A stretch of DNA of 64,000 bases, taken from positions 2,356,001 through 2,420,000 of the forward strand of contig CAUVYA020000002.1 of assembly GCA_963556045.3 (NCBI GenBank), given 5' to 3'. This DNA is from UBA4781 sp963556045 (lineage in GTDB: Bacteria > Chloroflexota > Anaerolineae > Anaerolineales > Anaerolineaceae). Under the pieces are notes generated by a model. The model worked only from the letters and a program-made list of their open reading frames with translations, was not told where the DNA came from and made no database searches. Shown here piece by piece: positions 51,514 to 59,745 of the stretch (its first letter is position 1; each line of letters begins with the position of its first letter). Position numbers and translations under genes: made by a program.

Positions 51514-52671
51514 ATGGATTTAGAAGCAGTAATTCAAAGAATGAATGCCCTCGAAAAACAAATAAATGAGTATGACAGGAGTTTCAAATCTCTGAGCGAT
51601 CAGATCTCTATTTTGGATGACAAAATTGAGCGATTACCCGGGGATTATCGTGATTTGAAAGATGATATTAACCAATTGAGAAAAAAAATTGCCGCATTAG
51701 GCACACATGATAAAGCTATGTCACAATTGCGTAAAGAGACGAGCGAAAAATTCTCCGATTCTGAAAACCGACTGAAACAAGAACAAGAAAAACAAAGCCA
51801 GCAATATCAAAATGATTTTCGAATACTTTCGGAGAAGATAGAGCGATTAGACGGAAAATTAAAGAACGAACTTGATAAAAAAGTCCAGCAATATGTGAAA
51901 GAAGAATCGCAAATTCTCAATACGGTTGAAAAGATAGAACAGAGTGTTTCCCAAAAACTGAAGAAAGACGATGATATACGACGGAATCAGGAAATCCATA
52001 AAAAAGATATCCAGATGCTTACTAAACGTGTAGAGATCATCAGCGATGATATCTCTCAATTTCCAAAGCTGCAAATAGAACTGGTCAACAAGATATCTGT
52101 TTTTGCTGAAGATCTCAAACAAATTGAGGGTCAAATTGGAGAGTTAAAAGCATCCGAAACACAACGGAAATCGGCACAGAATGCGTTTATTGAACAGCAA
52201 GAGATTGTTCAGAAAAACCGAGAGGTACGTTTTGAAGAAATTCAAAGAAAAAATGCAGAAGAAATTCAATCTATCACGCCCATGCTTGATAAACTGGAGA
52301 AGAAGGATAAGGAACTAACCCAATTCAGAGATGCTCTTGAAGAAAGTACTCGTCTGTATGAACGCAGACTGAAGGAAATATCTGAACTGTATCAATTGTT
52401 TGAGAATAAATATCAAAAAGAATGGAATGAGCTATCTACCAATCTGGAAAAGAATTTCTCGAACTTTACATTGATCAATGAGGAAAAGCAAAGCTCTTTT
52501 AACGACAAAATGGATGAGTTCAAGACACGTATGACTTCTATGGAAGATGAACTTAATGATATTCAGGAACTGCTGGGTCTAATGAGTGAGGAGCTTCAAA
52601 AGGGAATGCTTAGCCTGATCAAGATGGGCAGCAACTGGAAAGAAGCATTTGATAGTCTCCAGGGAAAATAA
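51514..52671 (+). CDS. Long coiled-coil protein
   Basis: Soluble protein of 385 residues, almost entirely heptad-rich: repeated segments such as LEKQINEYDRSFKSLSDQIS and LSEKIERLDGKLKNELDKKV carry hydrophobic a/d positions and very many Lys, Glu and Gln. Few Pro or Gly residues interrupt it, so an extended coiled coil of most of its length is expected. It has no signal peptide or membrane helix. It follows the three-gene membrane module by 26 bases and precedes selB. It may be a scaffold for the membrane complex or an unrelated structural protein. The family is not recognised. Confidence 0.75.
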   Translation: MDLEAVIQRMNALEKQINEYDRSFKSLSDQISILDDKIERLPGDYRDLKDDINQLRKKIAALGTHDKAMSQLRKETSEKFSDSENRLKQEQEKQSQQYQNDFRILSEKIERLDGKLKNELDKKVQQYVKEESQILNTVEKIEQSVSQKLKKDDDIRRNQEIHKKDIQMLTKRVEIISDDISQFPKLQIELVNKISVFAEDLKQIEGQIGELKASETQRKSAQNAFIEQQEIVQKNREVRFEEIQRKNAEEIQSITPMLDKLEKKDKELTQFRDALEESTRLYERRLKEISELYQLFENKYQKEWNELSTNLEKNFSNFTLINEEKQSSFNDKMDEFKTRMTSMEDELNDIQELLGLMSEELQKGMLSLIKMGSNWKEAFDSLQGK

Positions 52672-52690
52672 AACATAGAATTATTAACCA

Positions 52691-54595
52691 ATGAGATACG
52701 TAATTGCAACTGCTGGGCATGTAGATCACGGCAAGTCCACTCTGGTTAAAGCTATTACCGGGATGGATCCTGATCGATTAGAGGAAGAACAACGCCGCCA
52801 GATGACGATTGATCTTGGTTTTGCATGGTTCACAATACCTCAAGGTGATGAAATAGGGATAGTAGATGTTCCAGGACATCGCGATTTCGTCAGCAACATG
52901 CTGGCAGGTATAGGAGGCATTGATGCTGTGGTTTTAGTTGTGGCTGCAGATGAAGGATTAATGCCCCAAACGATTGAACATATCCAGATTTTGGATCTTC
53001 TGGGGAGAGATAAAGGGATCATCGCCATTACAAAAGTGGATATGGTGCAAGATCGGGAATGGCTTACCCTGGTAGAGCAGGAAATCCGCGATTCTATTTC
53101 AGGGACAAGCTTACGGGCATTTCCAATTGTACAGGTTTCAGCTATAACAGGTGAGGGGATCAATACATTTCTCGAGACGCTGCAGCAGATATTGTTAACA
53201 GTTGAGAGACAAAAAGGGAATAATACTCCACGACTTTCCGTTGATCGTGTATTCTCAATAAAGGGATTTGGCACTGTTGTTACGGGTACACTACTGGATG
53301 GAAATCTGGAATTAGGAAGTGAAATAGAGATCCTCCCATCTGGTAAACATGGTCGTATAAGAGGGATCCAAACTCATAAACACAAATTACAAAAGGCGGA
53401 AGCTGGCAGTCGTGTCGCTCTAAATATTAACGGGCTGGAAGTAGCAGAGATCAAGCGAGGTGATGTGGTCGTGCTGCCCGGTACGCTGCCCAGCACGACT
53501 CGTTTCGACGGTGAAGTGCACCTGGTAGCCTCTGCAAATGATGGGTTGAAACATAATGACAGGGTTAAACTGTATCACGGAACAGCCGAGGTTATGGCGC
53601 GTGTTCGTACGCTTGGTAAAGAAGTGATCCAGCCCGGTGATAGTGGTTTTATTCAGTTTGAACTGCAAGAACCGATCGTTTTACGAAAAGGGGATCGATT
53701 TATCCTGCGACGCCCTTCACCCGCACAAACCATCGGTGGTGGATACGTGATCAACGTTATATCGAAAAGAAAATATAAACGATTTACTGAAAAGACGATC
53801 AGCAGTCTCAATGCGTTAAGCTCCGGGTCCCCTTTAGCGATCTTATCCCTGCTAATCGAGGAAAGAGCTGCAGTGAGCATGATTGATCTTCGAAATGCAT
53901 TTGAAAATGAGGGATTGGATTTTTCGAATGCGTTGCGAGAACTGCAGGCGAATGACCGGGTAATCCAGTTCGCAGTAGTATGTCCGCAAAAAATGGACAC
54001 ATCATTTGTTACAACAAGAGAGAAAATAGAAGAAATCGCCGAACAACTGCGTGTGGAACTGGCTGCTGAATATGAAAAATCATCTCTGACACCTGGATTG
54101 TTGTTATCAAAAATAGCGAAACGATTACATGTACACGATTGTGTTCTAGAAACCATGCTTGCACAGGGCGTTTTCGGTCCCTCCTGGAGCTACCAGATGG
54201 GGTATTTGTGTTGCGAGGGATTGGAAATTGAGTTTAGTGAAAGAGATGATCGCAGGATCAAACAAATGGATGCGTTGATACAACAAAATCCATTTGCTCC
54301 TCCTGATATGAAAGAAATTAGCGTCATTACCGGCAGTGATCTACTGCAAGCGCTTGTTTTTAAGGGAAAACTGATTCCGGTTTCCGATACGATCCTGTTT
54401 CGAGAACAGGAATACGTACAGATGAAGGAAGCGCTTGAAAAATATCTAGAAATAAATAATGAGATCACTCTTGCTCAATTTCGCGATCTGTTTCATACCA
54501 GTCGTAAGTATGCGCTGGCTTTTTTGGATTATATGGATGAAAAGGGGGTTACTACGCGTGTGGATGAAGTTCGCAAATTGCGCCATTCAGGTTGA
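52691..54595 (+). CDS. selB: Selenocysteine-specific elongation factor SelB
   Basis: GTPase of 634 residues that brings Sec-tRNA to UGA codons marked by a SECIS hairpin. GTP motifs: GHVDHGKST (9-17), DVPGHRDF (59-66) and TKVD (114-117). MDPDRLEEEQRRQMTIDLGF is the SelB-type switch region. Three beta-barrel domains follow, with KGFGTVVTGTLLDG and RFILRRPSPAQTIGGG, then winged-helix repeats from about 400 to the end that bind SECIS RNA. The length and C-terminal repeats separate it from EF-Tu. No selA, selD, selC or obvious selenoprotein gene is in the window, but its presence implies selenocysteine use in the genome. Confidence 0.94.
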   Translation: MRYVIATAGHVDHGKSTLVKAITGMDPDRLEEEQRRQMTIDLGFAWFTIPQGDEIGIVDVPGHRDFVSNMLAGIGGIDAVVLVVAADEGLMPQTIEHIQILDLLGRDKGIIAITKVDMVQDREWLTLVEQEIRDSISGTSLRAFPIVQVSAITGEGINTFLETLQQILLTVERQKGNNTPRLSVDRVFSIKGFGTVVTGTLLDGNLELGSEIEILPSGKHGRIRGIQTHKHKLQKAEAGSRVALNINGLEVAEIKRGDVVVLPGTLPSTTRFDGEVHLVASANDGLKHNDRVKLYHGTAEVMARVRTLGKEVIQPGDSGFIQFELQEPIVLRKGDRFILRRPSPAQTIGGGYVINVISKRKYKRFTEKTISSLNALSSGSPLAILSLLIEERAAVSMIDLRNAFENEGLDFSNALRELQANDRVIQFAVVCPQKMDTSFVTTREKIEEIAEQLRVELAAEYEKSSLTPGLLLSKIAKRLHVHDCVLETMLAQGVFGPSWSYQMGYLCCEGLEIEFSERDDRRIKQMDALIQQNPFAPPDMKEISVITGSDLLQALVFKGKLIPVSDTILFREQEYVQMKEALEKYLEINNEITLAQFRDLFHTSRKYALAFLDYMDEKGVTTRVDEVRKLRHSG

Positions 54596-54620
54596 CAGGT
54601 AGAATAAGGGATTGTATAAT
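54592..54620 (+). promoter_or_regulatory. Consensus sigma-70 promoter of the rplU operon
   Basis: Perfect TTGACA (54592-54597) and perfect TATAAT (54615-54620) are separated by exactly 17 bases, the ideal housekeeping promoter. It starts 3 bases before the selB stop ends. The resulting leader is about 110 bases, with a possible CCCCGG/CCCCAG-type fold near 54631-54690 that may be an L21 autoregulatory leader; that part is not established here. Confidence 0.9.
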
Positions 54621-54736
54621 TCTCCAGCTTGCCCCGGAAAGAAATACTGGGGTAAATTCATGTATCCCCAACTTCCCCGCTGTTGGGCGTAAAAAGCGCG
54701 CATGAAGCGGTGAAGTGAAGGTTGAGGAGCGAAATA

Positions 54737-55426
54737 ATGTTATATGCAATATTTGAAAGTGGTGGGAAGCAGTTTAAAGCTACCGAAGGTGCTTATATAG
54801 AAGTAGACCACCTTCCCACTGAAGTAGGCAAGAAGATCTCCCTCGATAAAGTCCTTCTTCTGGTAAATGAAAAAGACACACAGATCGGAACGCCTTTCAT
54901 CAAAGGGGCGTCGGTTGATGCCACAGTGATCTCTCATTTTAAAGCAAAGAAGATCATTGTCTTCAAGTACCGGGCGAAAGAACGTTATCGTGTCAAGACG
55001 GGGCATCGTCAGCAATATACACGTCTACTGGTTGATTCGATTGCTTTCACAGGAAAAGCAAAATCTGTAAGTGCAGAAAAGCCAGTTGAAAAAGCGGAAG
55101 CAAAGAAACCTGCAGCAAAAACCAGTACTTCTGCTAAGGCTGTAACTACCGAGAAAGCGGCAACTGCGAAGAAGACCTCCAGCGCTGCAAAATCAACGCC
55201 TGCCAAGAAAACAACCAGTACCGCTGCAAAAACGACGACTGCTAAGAAAACAACCAGTGCTGCAAAATCGACAACAGCTAAGAAAACAACCAGTACTGCA
55301 AAATCGACAACTGCTAAGAAAACAACCAGTGCTGCAAAATCAACAACTGCAAAGAAAACACCCAGTTCTGCTGCTAAAACGACTGCAAAACCAAAGCCAG
55401 CAGCCAAAACTGATGATAAAAAGTAA
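54737..55426 (+). CDS. rplU: Ribosomal protein L21 with long Ala/Lys/Thr-rich C-terminal tail
   Basis: Large-subunit protein bL21; the ATG at 54737 follows TTGAGGAGCG. Residues 1-104 are a normal L21: MLYAIFESGGKQFKATEG, VLLLVNEKDTQIGTP and KYRAKERYRVKTGHRQQYT. Residues 105-229 form a low-complexity basic tail made almost only of Ala, Lys, Thr and Ser, with repeats of AKKTTSAAKSTT. It resembles histone H1 tails and AlgP-like proteins. The tail doubles the protein length and is encoded by near-identical 36-base repeats at 55205-55384. It probably lies on the ribosome surface or binds nucleic acid; its job is unknown. rpmA follows after 22 bases. Confidence 0.95.
   Translation: MLYAIFESGGKQFKATEGAYIEVDHLPTEVGKKISLDKVLLLVNEKDTQIGTPFIKGASVDATVISHFKAKKIIVFKYRAKERYRVKTGHRQQYTRLLVDSIAFTGKAKSVSAEKPVEKAEAKKPAAKTSTSAKAVTTEKAATAKKTSSAAKSTPAKKTTSTAAKTTTAKKTTSAAKSTTAKKTTSTAKSTTAKKTTSAAKSTTAKKTPSSAAKTTAKPKPAAKTDDKK
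55205..55384 (+). repeat. Tandem 36-base repeats in the rplU tail
   Basis: About four to five in-frame units encode AKKTTS(A/T)AKSTT-type dodecapeptides with near-identical codons. Such repeats can gain or lose units by slippage, so tail length may vary among strains. They are coding, not a CRISPR or mobile-element repeat. Confidence 0.9.
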
Positions 55427-55448
55427 GAGAAGCGGAAGGAAGTAAATT

Positions 55449-55706
55449 ATGGCTCATAAAAAAGGTGGCGGTTCCTCACGAAATGGTCGTGATAGCAAAT
55501 CAAAACGCCTGGGCGTGAAACGCTATGGTGGTGAACAGGTAATTTCGGGTAATATCCTTGTTCGACAGCGTGGGACGAAAATTAAACCAGGTGATAATGT
55601 TGGGTTAGGCAAAGATTATACGATCTTCTCGACAATCGAAGGTAAGGTTGTTTACGATACACTTCCCAACGGACAGAAAAAAGTAAGCGTATATCCCAAC
55701 GATTAA
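55449..55706 (+). CDS. rpmA: Ribosomal protein L27
   Basis: Large-subunit protein bL27 of the standard 85 residues, whose N terminus reaches the peptidyl-transferase centre. MAHKKGGGSSRNGRDSKSKR is the classical start, so there is no cleaved N-terminal extension as in Firmicutes. LGVKRYGGEQVISGNILVRQ and GKDYTIFSTIEGKV complete the fold. It follows rplU, the universal order, and precedes the rpmE fusion gene by 34 bases. GCGGAAGGAAG precedes the ATG. Confidence 0.98.
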   Translation: MAHKKGGGSSRNGRDSKSKRLGVKRYGGEQVISGNILVRQRGTKIKPGDNVGLGKDYTIFSTIEGKVVYDTLPNGQKKVSVYPND

Positions 55707-55740
55707 TCGCTGGATTATAGATATGGAATGAGGAAAAACC

Positions 55741-56217
55741 ATGAAAAAAGACATCCATCCCAAATGGTATCCTGAAGCGACTGTTACCTGTGCTTGTGGG
55801 AACACCTGGAAAACAGGCTCTACAAAACCAGAGATTCGTACAGAAGTATGTTCGAATTGCCATCCCTTCTTCACGGGTGAACAGGCTCGTTTGATCGATA
55901 TCGAAGGTCAGGTTGATCGCTTCTACAAGAAGCTTCAAGCTCGCCAGGAATATCTGGAAGAAAAAGAACAGCAAGCTGCTGATAAAGTATCGCCGGCTCG
56001 ACCAATTACCGAACTCGAAATTGGGAAACGCGCAACTGATGCTCTATTAGAAGCGGGTATTAAAAATGTTGGCGACCTGCTCGCTAAATTGGAAAAAGGT
56101 GAAGGACCTGTTCTTGAAATCCCGAATATTGGTCGCAAAACACTGATCGATATTAAAAAGAAATTGCGTCAATTAGGGTATACTATCCCTGAAGCAGCAG
56201 AAGAGATTACTGTCTAA
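55741..56217 (+). CDS. rpmE: Ribosomal protein L31 fused to an RNA-polymerase alpha C-terminal-like domain
   Basis: Protein of 158 residues. Residues 1 to about 68 are a zinc-type bL31: MKKDIHPKWYPEATVTCACG with cysteines C17, C19, C37 and C40, then HPFFTGEQ. A charged helix (70-85) leads to a second domain, residues 88-152, that matches the helix-hairpin-helix alpha-CTD of RpoA: ITELEIGKRATDALLEAGI, VGDLLAKLEKG and IPNIGRKTLIDIKKKLRQLG. Against E. coli alpha-CTD, DNA-contact residues R265, G296 and K298 align with R97, G131 and K133, while N268 and C269 are Asp and Ala. The open frame is continuous and ends at a terminator. The fusion is seen directly; its role is unknown. Confidence 0.93.
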   Translation: MKKDIHPKWYPEATVTCACGNTWKTGSTKPEIRTEVCSNCHPFFTGEQARLIDIEGQVDRFYKKLQARQEYLEEKEQQAADKVSPARPITELEIGKRATDALLEAGIKNVGDLLAKLEKGEGPVLEIPNIGRKTLIDIKKKLRQLGYTIPEAAEEITV

Positions 56218-56233
56218 ATAGCTTAAAACATTG

Positions 56234-56264
56234 AGGAGCAGATGGCTTTCCGTCTGCTCCTTTT
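56234..56264 (+). terminator. Terminator of the rplU-rpmA-rpmE operon
   Basis: AGGAGCAGA (56234-56242) pairs with TCTGCTCCT (56253-56261) across a 10-base loop, followed by a T-run. It lies 16 bases after the rpmE stop. Confidence 0.88.
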
Positions 56265-56340
56265 GTGTTTAAATGATAAAAGTTGAAGAGATATTGTAAA
56301 ATCAATATAAAAGTATTCCGACAATGAAGTGAGGTAGAGG

Positions 56341-56913
56341 ATGGATCAGAATTCCGGTTGGATCGAGGTTGTTTGTGGCTCTATGTTTAGCGGTAAGACC
56401 GAAGAGATGATCAGACGGCTGAGGAGGGCGGTAATCGCAAAACAGAAGGTACAGGTTTTTAAACCGAAGATCGATAATCGCTATGATGCACAAAAAGTTA
56501 CATCTCACGCTGGTTTGGATTTTGAGGCATTCCCCATTAATTCTTCCGATGAATTGATCAGGAATTTAAAAGACGATACAACTGTGGTAGGAATTGATGA
56601 AGTGCAATTCCTGGATGAAGGGATCATCTCTGTGATCGAGGAGCTGGTTGAAAGAGGGATCAGAGTCATCGCAACCGGTCTGGATATGGATTTTCGTGGT
56701 GAGCCGTTTGGCTGTATCCCGGTTCTGATGGCAAAAGCAGAAAAAGTGGATAAAGTCCAGGCAATTTGCATGGTATGTGGCGAACCTGCCAGCAGAACAC
56801 AGCGATTGGTGGATGGAAAACCGGCACACTACAATGATCCTGTTGTGATCGTTGGCGCGGCAGAGATGTATGAGGCGCGCTGCAGAAAGCATCACGTAGT
56901 ACCCAGGAGTTGA
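56341..56913 (+). CDS. tdk: Thymidine kinase
   Basis: Salvage enzyme of 190 residues that phosphorylates thymidine. P-loop CGSMFSGKTEEMIRR (12-26), Walker-B-like GIDEVQFLDEG, GLDMDFRGEPF and the zinc-binding cysteines CMVCG and a late EARCRKH are all present, as in type II thymidine kinases. TGAGGTAGAGG precedes the ATG. hpt follows within 6 bases, so this is a small nucleotide-salvage unit. Confidence 0.96.
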   Translation: MDQNSGWIEVVCGSMFSGKTEEMIRRLRRAVIAKQKVQVFKPKIDNRYDAQKVTSHAGLDFEAFPINSSDELIRNLKDDTTVVGIDEVQFLDEGIISVIEELVERGIRVIATGLDMDFRGEPFGCIPVLMAKAEKVDKVQAICMVCGEPASRTQRLVDGKPAHYNDPVVIVGAAEMYEARCRKHHVVPRS

Positions 56914-56918
56914 TTGTT

Positions 56919-57473
56919 ATGGTTGATTACCGATATTACCTGAAAGAAGTATTGATAAGCGAAGAACAGTTGCAAGAGCGCATTATTGAACTTGGCGCTC
57001 AGATTAGCAAAGATTATGCGAATTCTGATTCTTTATTGTTGATCTGTATCTTACGTGGAGGAGTGCTTTTTTTAACAGACCTGATGCGTCATATTACTGT
57101 TCCCCACGCGATCGATTTCATGGCGGTTTCTTCGTATGGAGTAGGTGGGCGTGAATCGCAGGGTGCAGTGCGCATTAAAATGGATCTGATGACTGATATC
57201 CGTGATCGGGATGTGTTGATCGTGGAGGATATTGTGGATAGCGGGCATACTTTATCTTCCGTTATGCAGCTGCTTTCAACCAGAAAGCCAACCAGCTTGA
57301 ATATTTGCACATTACTCGATAAAGAAGAACGGCGTGAGGAAGAAGTTTCTATTCGCTATCATGGATTCGTTATACCTAATAAATTCGTATTCGGATATGG
57401 ACTTGACCTCGATGAGTTGTTTCGAAATTTGCCTTTCGTTGGGGTGGTTGACCTTGAGAAATATGATGCCTGA
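56919..57473 (+). CDS. hpt: Hypoxanthine phosphoribosyltransferase
   Basis: Purine-salvage enzyme of 184 residues that makes IMP or GMP from hypoxanthine or guanine and PRPP. The ATG at 56919 is spaced 9 bases after AGGAG; a TTG at 56910 overlaps that site. Motifs: LLLICILRGGVLFLTDL, DFMAVSSYGVG, the PRPP loop VLIVEDIVDSGHTL and a late VFGYGLDLDELFRNLP, typical of Hpt. It links to the purine theme of the 32-48 kb island only loosely; tdk is its partner here. The next gene starts 5 bases downstream. Confidence 0.96.
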   Translation: MVDYRYYLKEVLISEEQLQERIIELGAQISKDYANSDSLLLICILRGGVLFLTDLMRHITVPHAIDFMAVSSYGVGGRESQGAVRIKMDLMTDIRDRDVLIVEDIVDSGHTLSSVMQLLSTRKPTSLNICTLLDKEERREEEVSIRYHGFVIPNKFVFGYGLDLDELFRNLPFVGVVDLEKYDA

Positions 57474-57478
57474 TCAAA

Positions 57479-58981
57479 ATGATGTACGCTAGTCTGCAAG
57501 AAAATGATCTGGTGAAGCTTGCTTTACCGTTCCTGTCATCTCTAGATCAAGGTCCGATATATCTGGTGGGTGGATCTCTCCGTGATGCTATTCTTCAAAT
57601 TCCCTTGCACGACCTCGATTTCATTGTAACCGGAGATGTTTTCTCCAATGCGCGAAAATTGGCAGATCATATTCATGGTGCGTTTTACATTCTTGATAAA
57701 GAAAGAAGATATGCGCGTGTTATTTTCCTGAATGAAAAAGGGGAACGTTTTTATTTTGATTTTGCTCCCATTTTTCAAAACGATCTGGAAATTGATCTGC
57801 GCTCACGAGATTTCACTATCAATGCGATCGCCTGGGATATCGCGTCTTCTGATGACACTTTAATTGACCCATGTTCTGGCAGATCGGACCTGGAACAGAA
57901 AGTGCTGCGCCCCTGTTCCCCCGAATCTTTTCTTGATGATCCGGTACGTGTCATCCGCAGTGTCAGATTCGCAGTTGGCTATGGTTTGGAAATACCCGTC
58001 CAAGTGGAAAAAATGATCAGGGATGCTTCACCCAAACTGGAGTATGTGTCTGTGGAGCGTAAGCGGGATGAGCTCTTTAAAATACTGGAAAACCACCGGG
58101 TTGATCAGGCGATGGAAATGCTACGGAAGCTGGGGGTGCTCATCTCTCTTCTACCGGAGGCAGCCAGTTTGGCTGGATTTACGCAAAAAGCCCCCCACCG
58201 GTTTGATGGCTGGCAGCATACTCTACATGCTGCCAGGTATTGTGAGGCAATGTCTGATCACATTGAAACGAAAGTACCCTGCAGTTCTTTTCCAGATATT
58301 TTTCAGGATGTTTTCGAATTGATCGATGATTGGAAATCGGGTTTACAGGCTGTATTTAAGTCAAATTATTCGCAAGAACGATCGCTGCGTGCCCTGTTCT
58401 TGTTTGCAGCTTTGAACCATGATATCGGAAAACCCCTGGACGATGGCGTCTTGCTTGAAGGAAGAAAAAAATATCCTCACCATGCGAAATTGGGAGCCGC
58501 AGCCGTAGAAAAGCGCGCCAAATTTTTGACACTCAGCCGGATGGAAATCCAATGGCTGGAACGGTTTATCGCATCTCATATGCTTCTGCATGAGATTGAT
58601 CTTACTGTTGACACTGTTGAATTGAACAGGCAGTTATTTAGATTTTTCAGCAATGCCAGACAAACCAGCCCGCTGGTGGCGCTGTTCTCGCTGGCAGACC
58701 TGTTGGCTACTTATGGGGAAGCGATATCTGCGGAACGCTGGCAGTTAGGATTAGCCCGCTGTCGCCTGGTCCTAGAAAAATGGTTCGATCATTATGATGT
58801 TATGGTGGAACCGCAGCCTTTCCTGAATGGAGATGATCTTCAAATTGAATTTGGCTTGAAACCCGGAAGATACCTGGGAACCATAATTGAAGGCATGCGT
58901 GAAGAACAGGCTGCCGGAGTGATCAGGTCTAGATCAGATGCAAAAAAATGGGTGGAAAAAAAATTGGGAAAAAAGGAATAA
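57479..58981 (+). CDS. CCA-adding-type tRNA nucleotidyltransferase with HD domain
   Basis: Class II nucleotidyltransferase of 500 residues. The N-terminal head has YLVGGSLRDAILQIPLHDLD with catalytic DxD, then RDFTINAIAWD and a neck region with VRSVRFAVGYGLEI and VSVERKRDELFKIL. These match CCA-adding or poly(A) polymerases. The second half contains an HD phosphohydrolase motif (LNHDIGKP with HHAKLGAAAVE), as in E. coli Cca. It probably repairs tRNA 3' ends; poly(A) addition cannot be excluded. It starts 5 bases after hpt. Confidence 0.88.
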   Translation: MMYASLQENDLVKLALPFLSSLDQGPIYLVGGSLRDAILQIPLHDLDFIVTGDVFSNARKLADHIHGAFYILDKERRYARVIFLNEKGERFYFDFAPIFQNDLEIDLRSRDFTINAIAWDIASSDDTLIDPCSGRSDLEQKVLRPCSPESFLDDPVRVIRSVRFAVGYGLEIPVQVEKMIRDASPKLEYVSVERKRDELFKILENHRVDQAMEMLRKLGVLISLLPEAASLAGFTQKAPHRFDGWQHTLHAARYCEAMSDHIETKVPCSSFPDIFQDVFELIDDWKSGLQAVFKSNYSQERSLRALFLFAALNHDIGKPLDDGVLLEGRKKYPHHAKLGAAAVEKRAKFLTLSRMEIQWLERFIASHMLLHEIDLTVDTVELNRQLFRFFSNARQTSPLVALFSLADLLATYGEAISAERWQLGLARCRLVLEKWFDHYDVMVEPQPFLNGDDLQIEFGLKPGRYLGTIIEGMREEQAAGVIRSRSDAKKWVEKKLGKKE

Positions 58982-58984
58982 TCT

Positions 58985-59734
58985 ATGCCCGTGAAATTAC
59001 ACTATGAAATATTTGGAATGGGTACACCTGTTCTATGCATCCATGGTTTTCCACTGGATCACACCATCTGGCAGCCAATCATCCCCATCCTGGCTACCAA
59101 TAAACAGGTAATTCTACCGGATCTTCGGGGTCATGGATGTTCACCTGTATCTGCTACACCTTACAGCATACCTGAGATGGCACGAGATGTTATTGCATTG
59201 ATGGACGATCTGCAATTGTCACAGGTGATGCTGGTGGGTCAATCTATGGGCGGATATGTAGCGCTGGAAATTGCTCATCAAGCTCCCGATCGTCTGCTGG
59301 GGCTGGCACTGGTGGCGTCACATCCCTATGCAGATTCTCCGCAGCAAAGACAGGCGCGCATGGATATGATCGAACATGTGCAGGAAGATGGAGTGGAAAA
59401 AACGTTTTCCGATTTTCCGAAAAAATTGTGCTCTGAAGCCAGCATTCAAGAATTCACATGGAAAATAATTCGTGGTACGGATGCCAAGGGTATTGTGGGC
59501 AGTATTCAGGCGATGGCAGAGCGGCAGGATAGATGGGATGTGTTATTATTTGCTTCTTACCCAACTGCGATCATCCTTGGTGAGCAAGACCCCTTCATCC
59601 CGGTGGAAGTTCGCCATCGATTGCACATAGAATGCCATAATACACGCTTAGCCATTCTTCCGGATGCAGCCCATATGCTTATGATGGAAAAACCGCTGGA
59701 AGTTGCCGGAATTTTACAGGAAATGATGGAATAG
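58985..59734 (+). CDS. Alpha/beta hydrolase
   Basis: Esterase/lipase-fold protein of 249 residues. Oxyanion-side IHGFPLDHTIWQP, the nucleophile elbow VGQSMGGYVALE (Ser), a late acidic residue in ILGEQDPFIPVE and the catalytic histidine in PDAAHMLMMEKP complete the triad. It starts 3 bases after the nucleotidyltransferase stop and ends 11 bases before the DUF362 gene, so it is probably co-transcribed. The substrate cannot be inferred; families with this pattern include enol-lactone hydrolases and small-ester hydrolases. Confidence 0.88.
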   Translation: MPVKLHYEIFGMGTPVLCIHGFPLDHTIWQPIIPILATNKQVILPDLRGHGCSPVSATPYSIPEMARDVIALMDDLQLSQVMLVGQSMGGYVALEIAHQAPDRLLGLALVASHPYADSPQQRQARMDMIEHVQEDGVEKTFSDFPKKLCSEASIQEFTWKIIRGTDAKGIVGSIQAMAERQDRWDVLLFASYPTAIILGEQDPFIPVEVRHRLHIECHNTRLAILPDAAHMLMMEKPLEVAGILQEMME

Positions 59735-59745
59735 CAGGAGAGAAT

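Noticed and set aside
54621..54736. Possible tRNA or selC gene downstream of selB
   Set aside because: No cloverleaf with acceptor stem and CCA-adjacent end could be drawn; the segment is better read as the rplU leader after a consensus promoter.
55205..55384. Regular short repeats that might look like a CRISPR array or satellite
   Set aside because: The repeats have no unique spacers, stay in frame and encode the Ala/Lys/Thr tail of L21.
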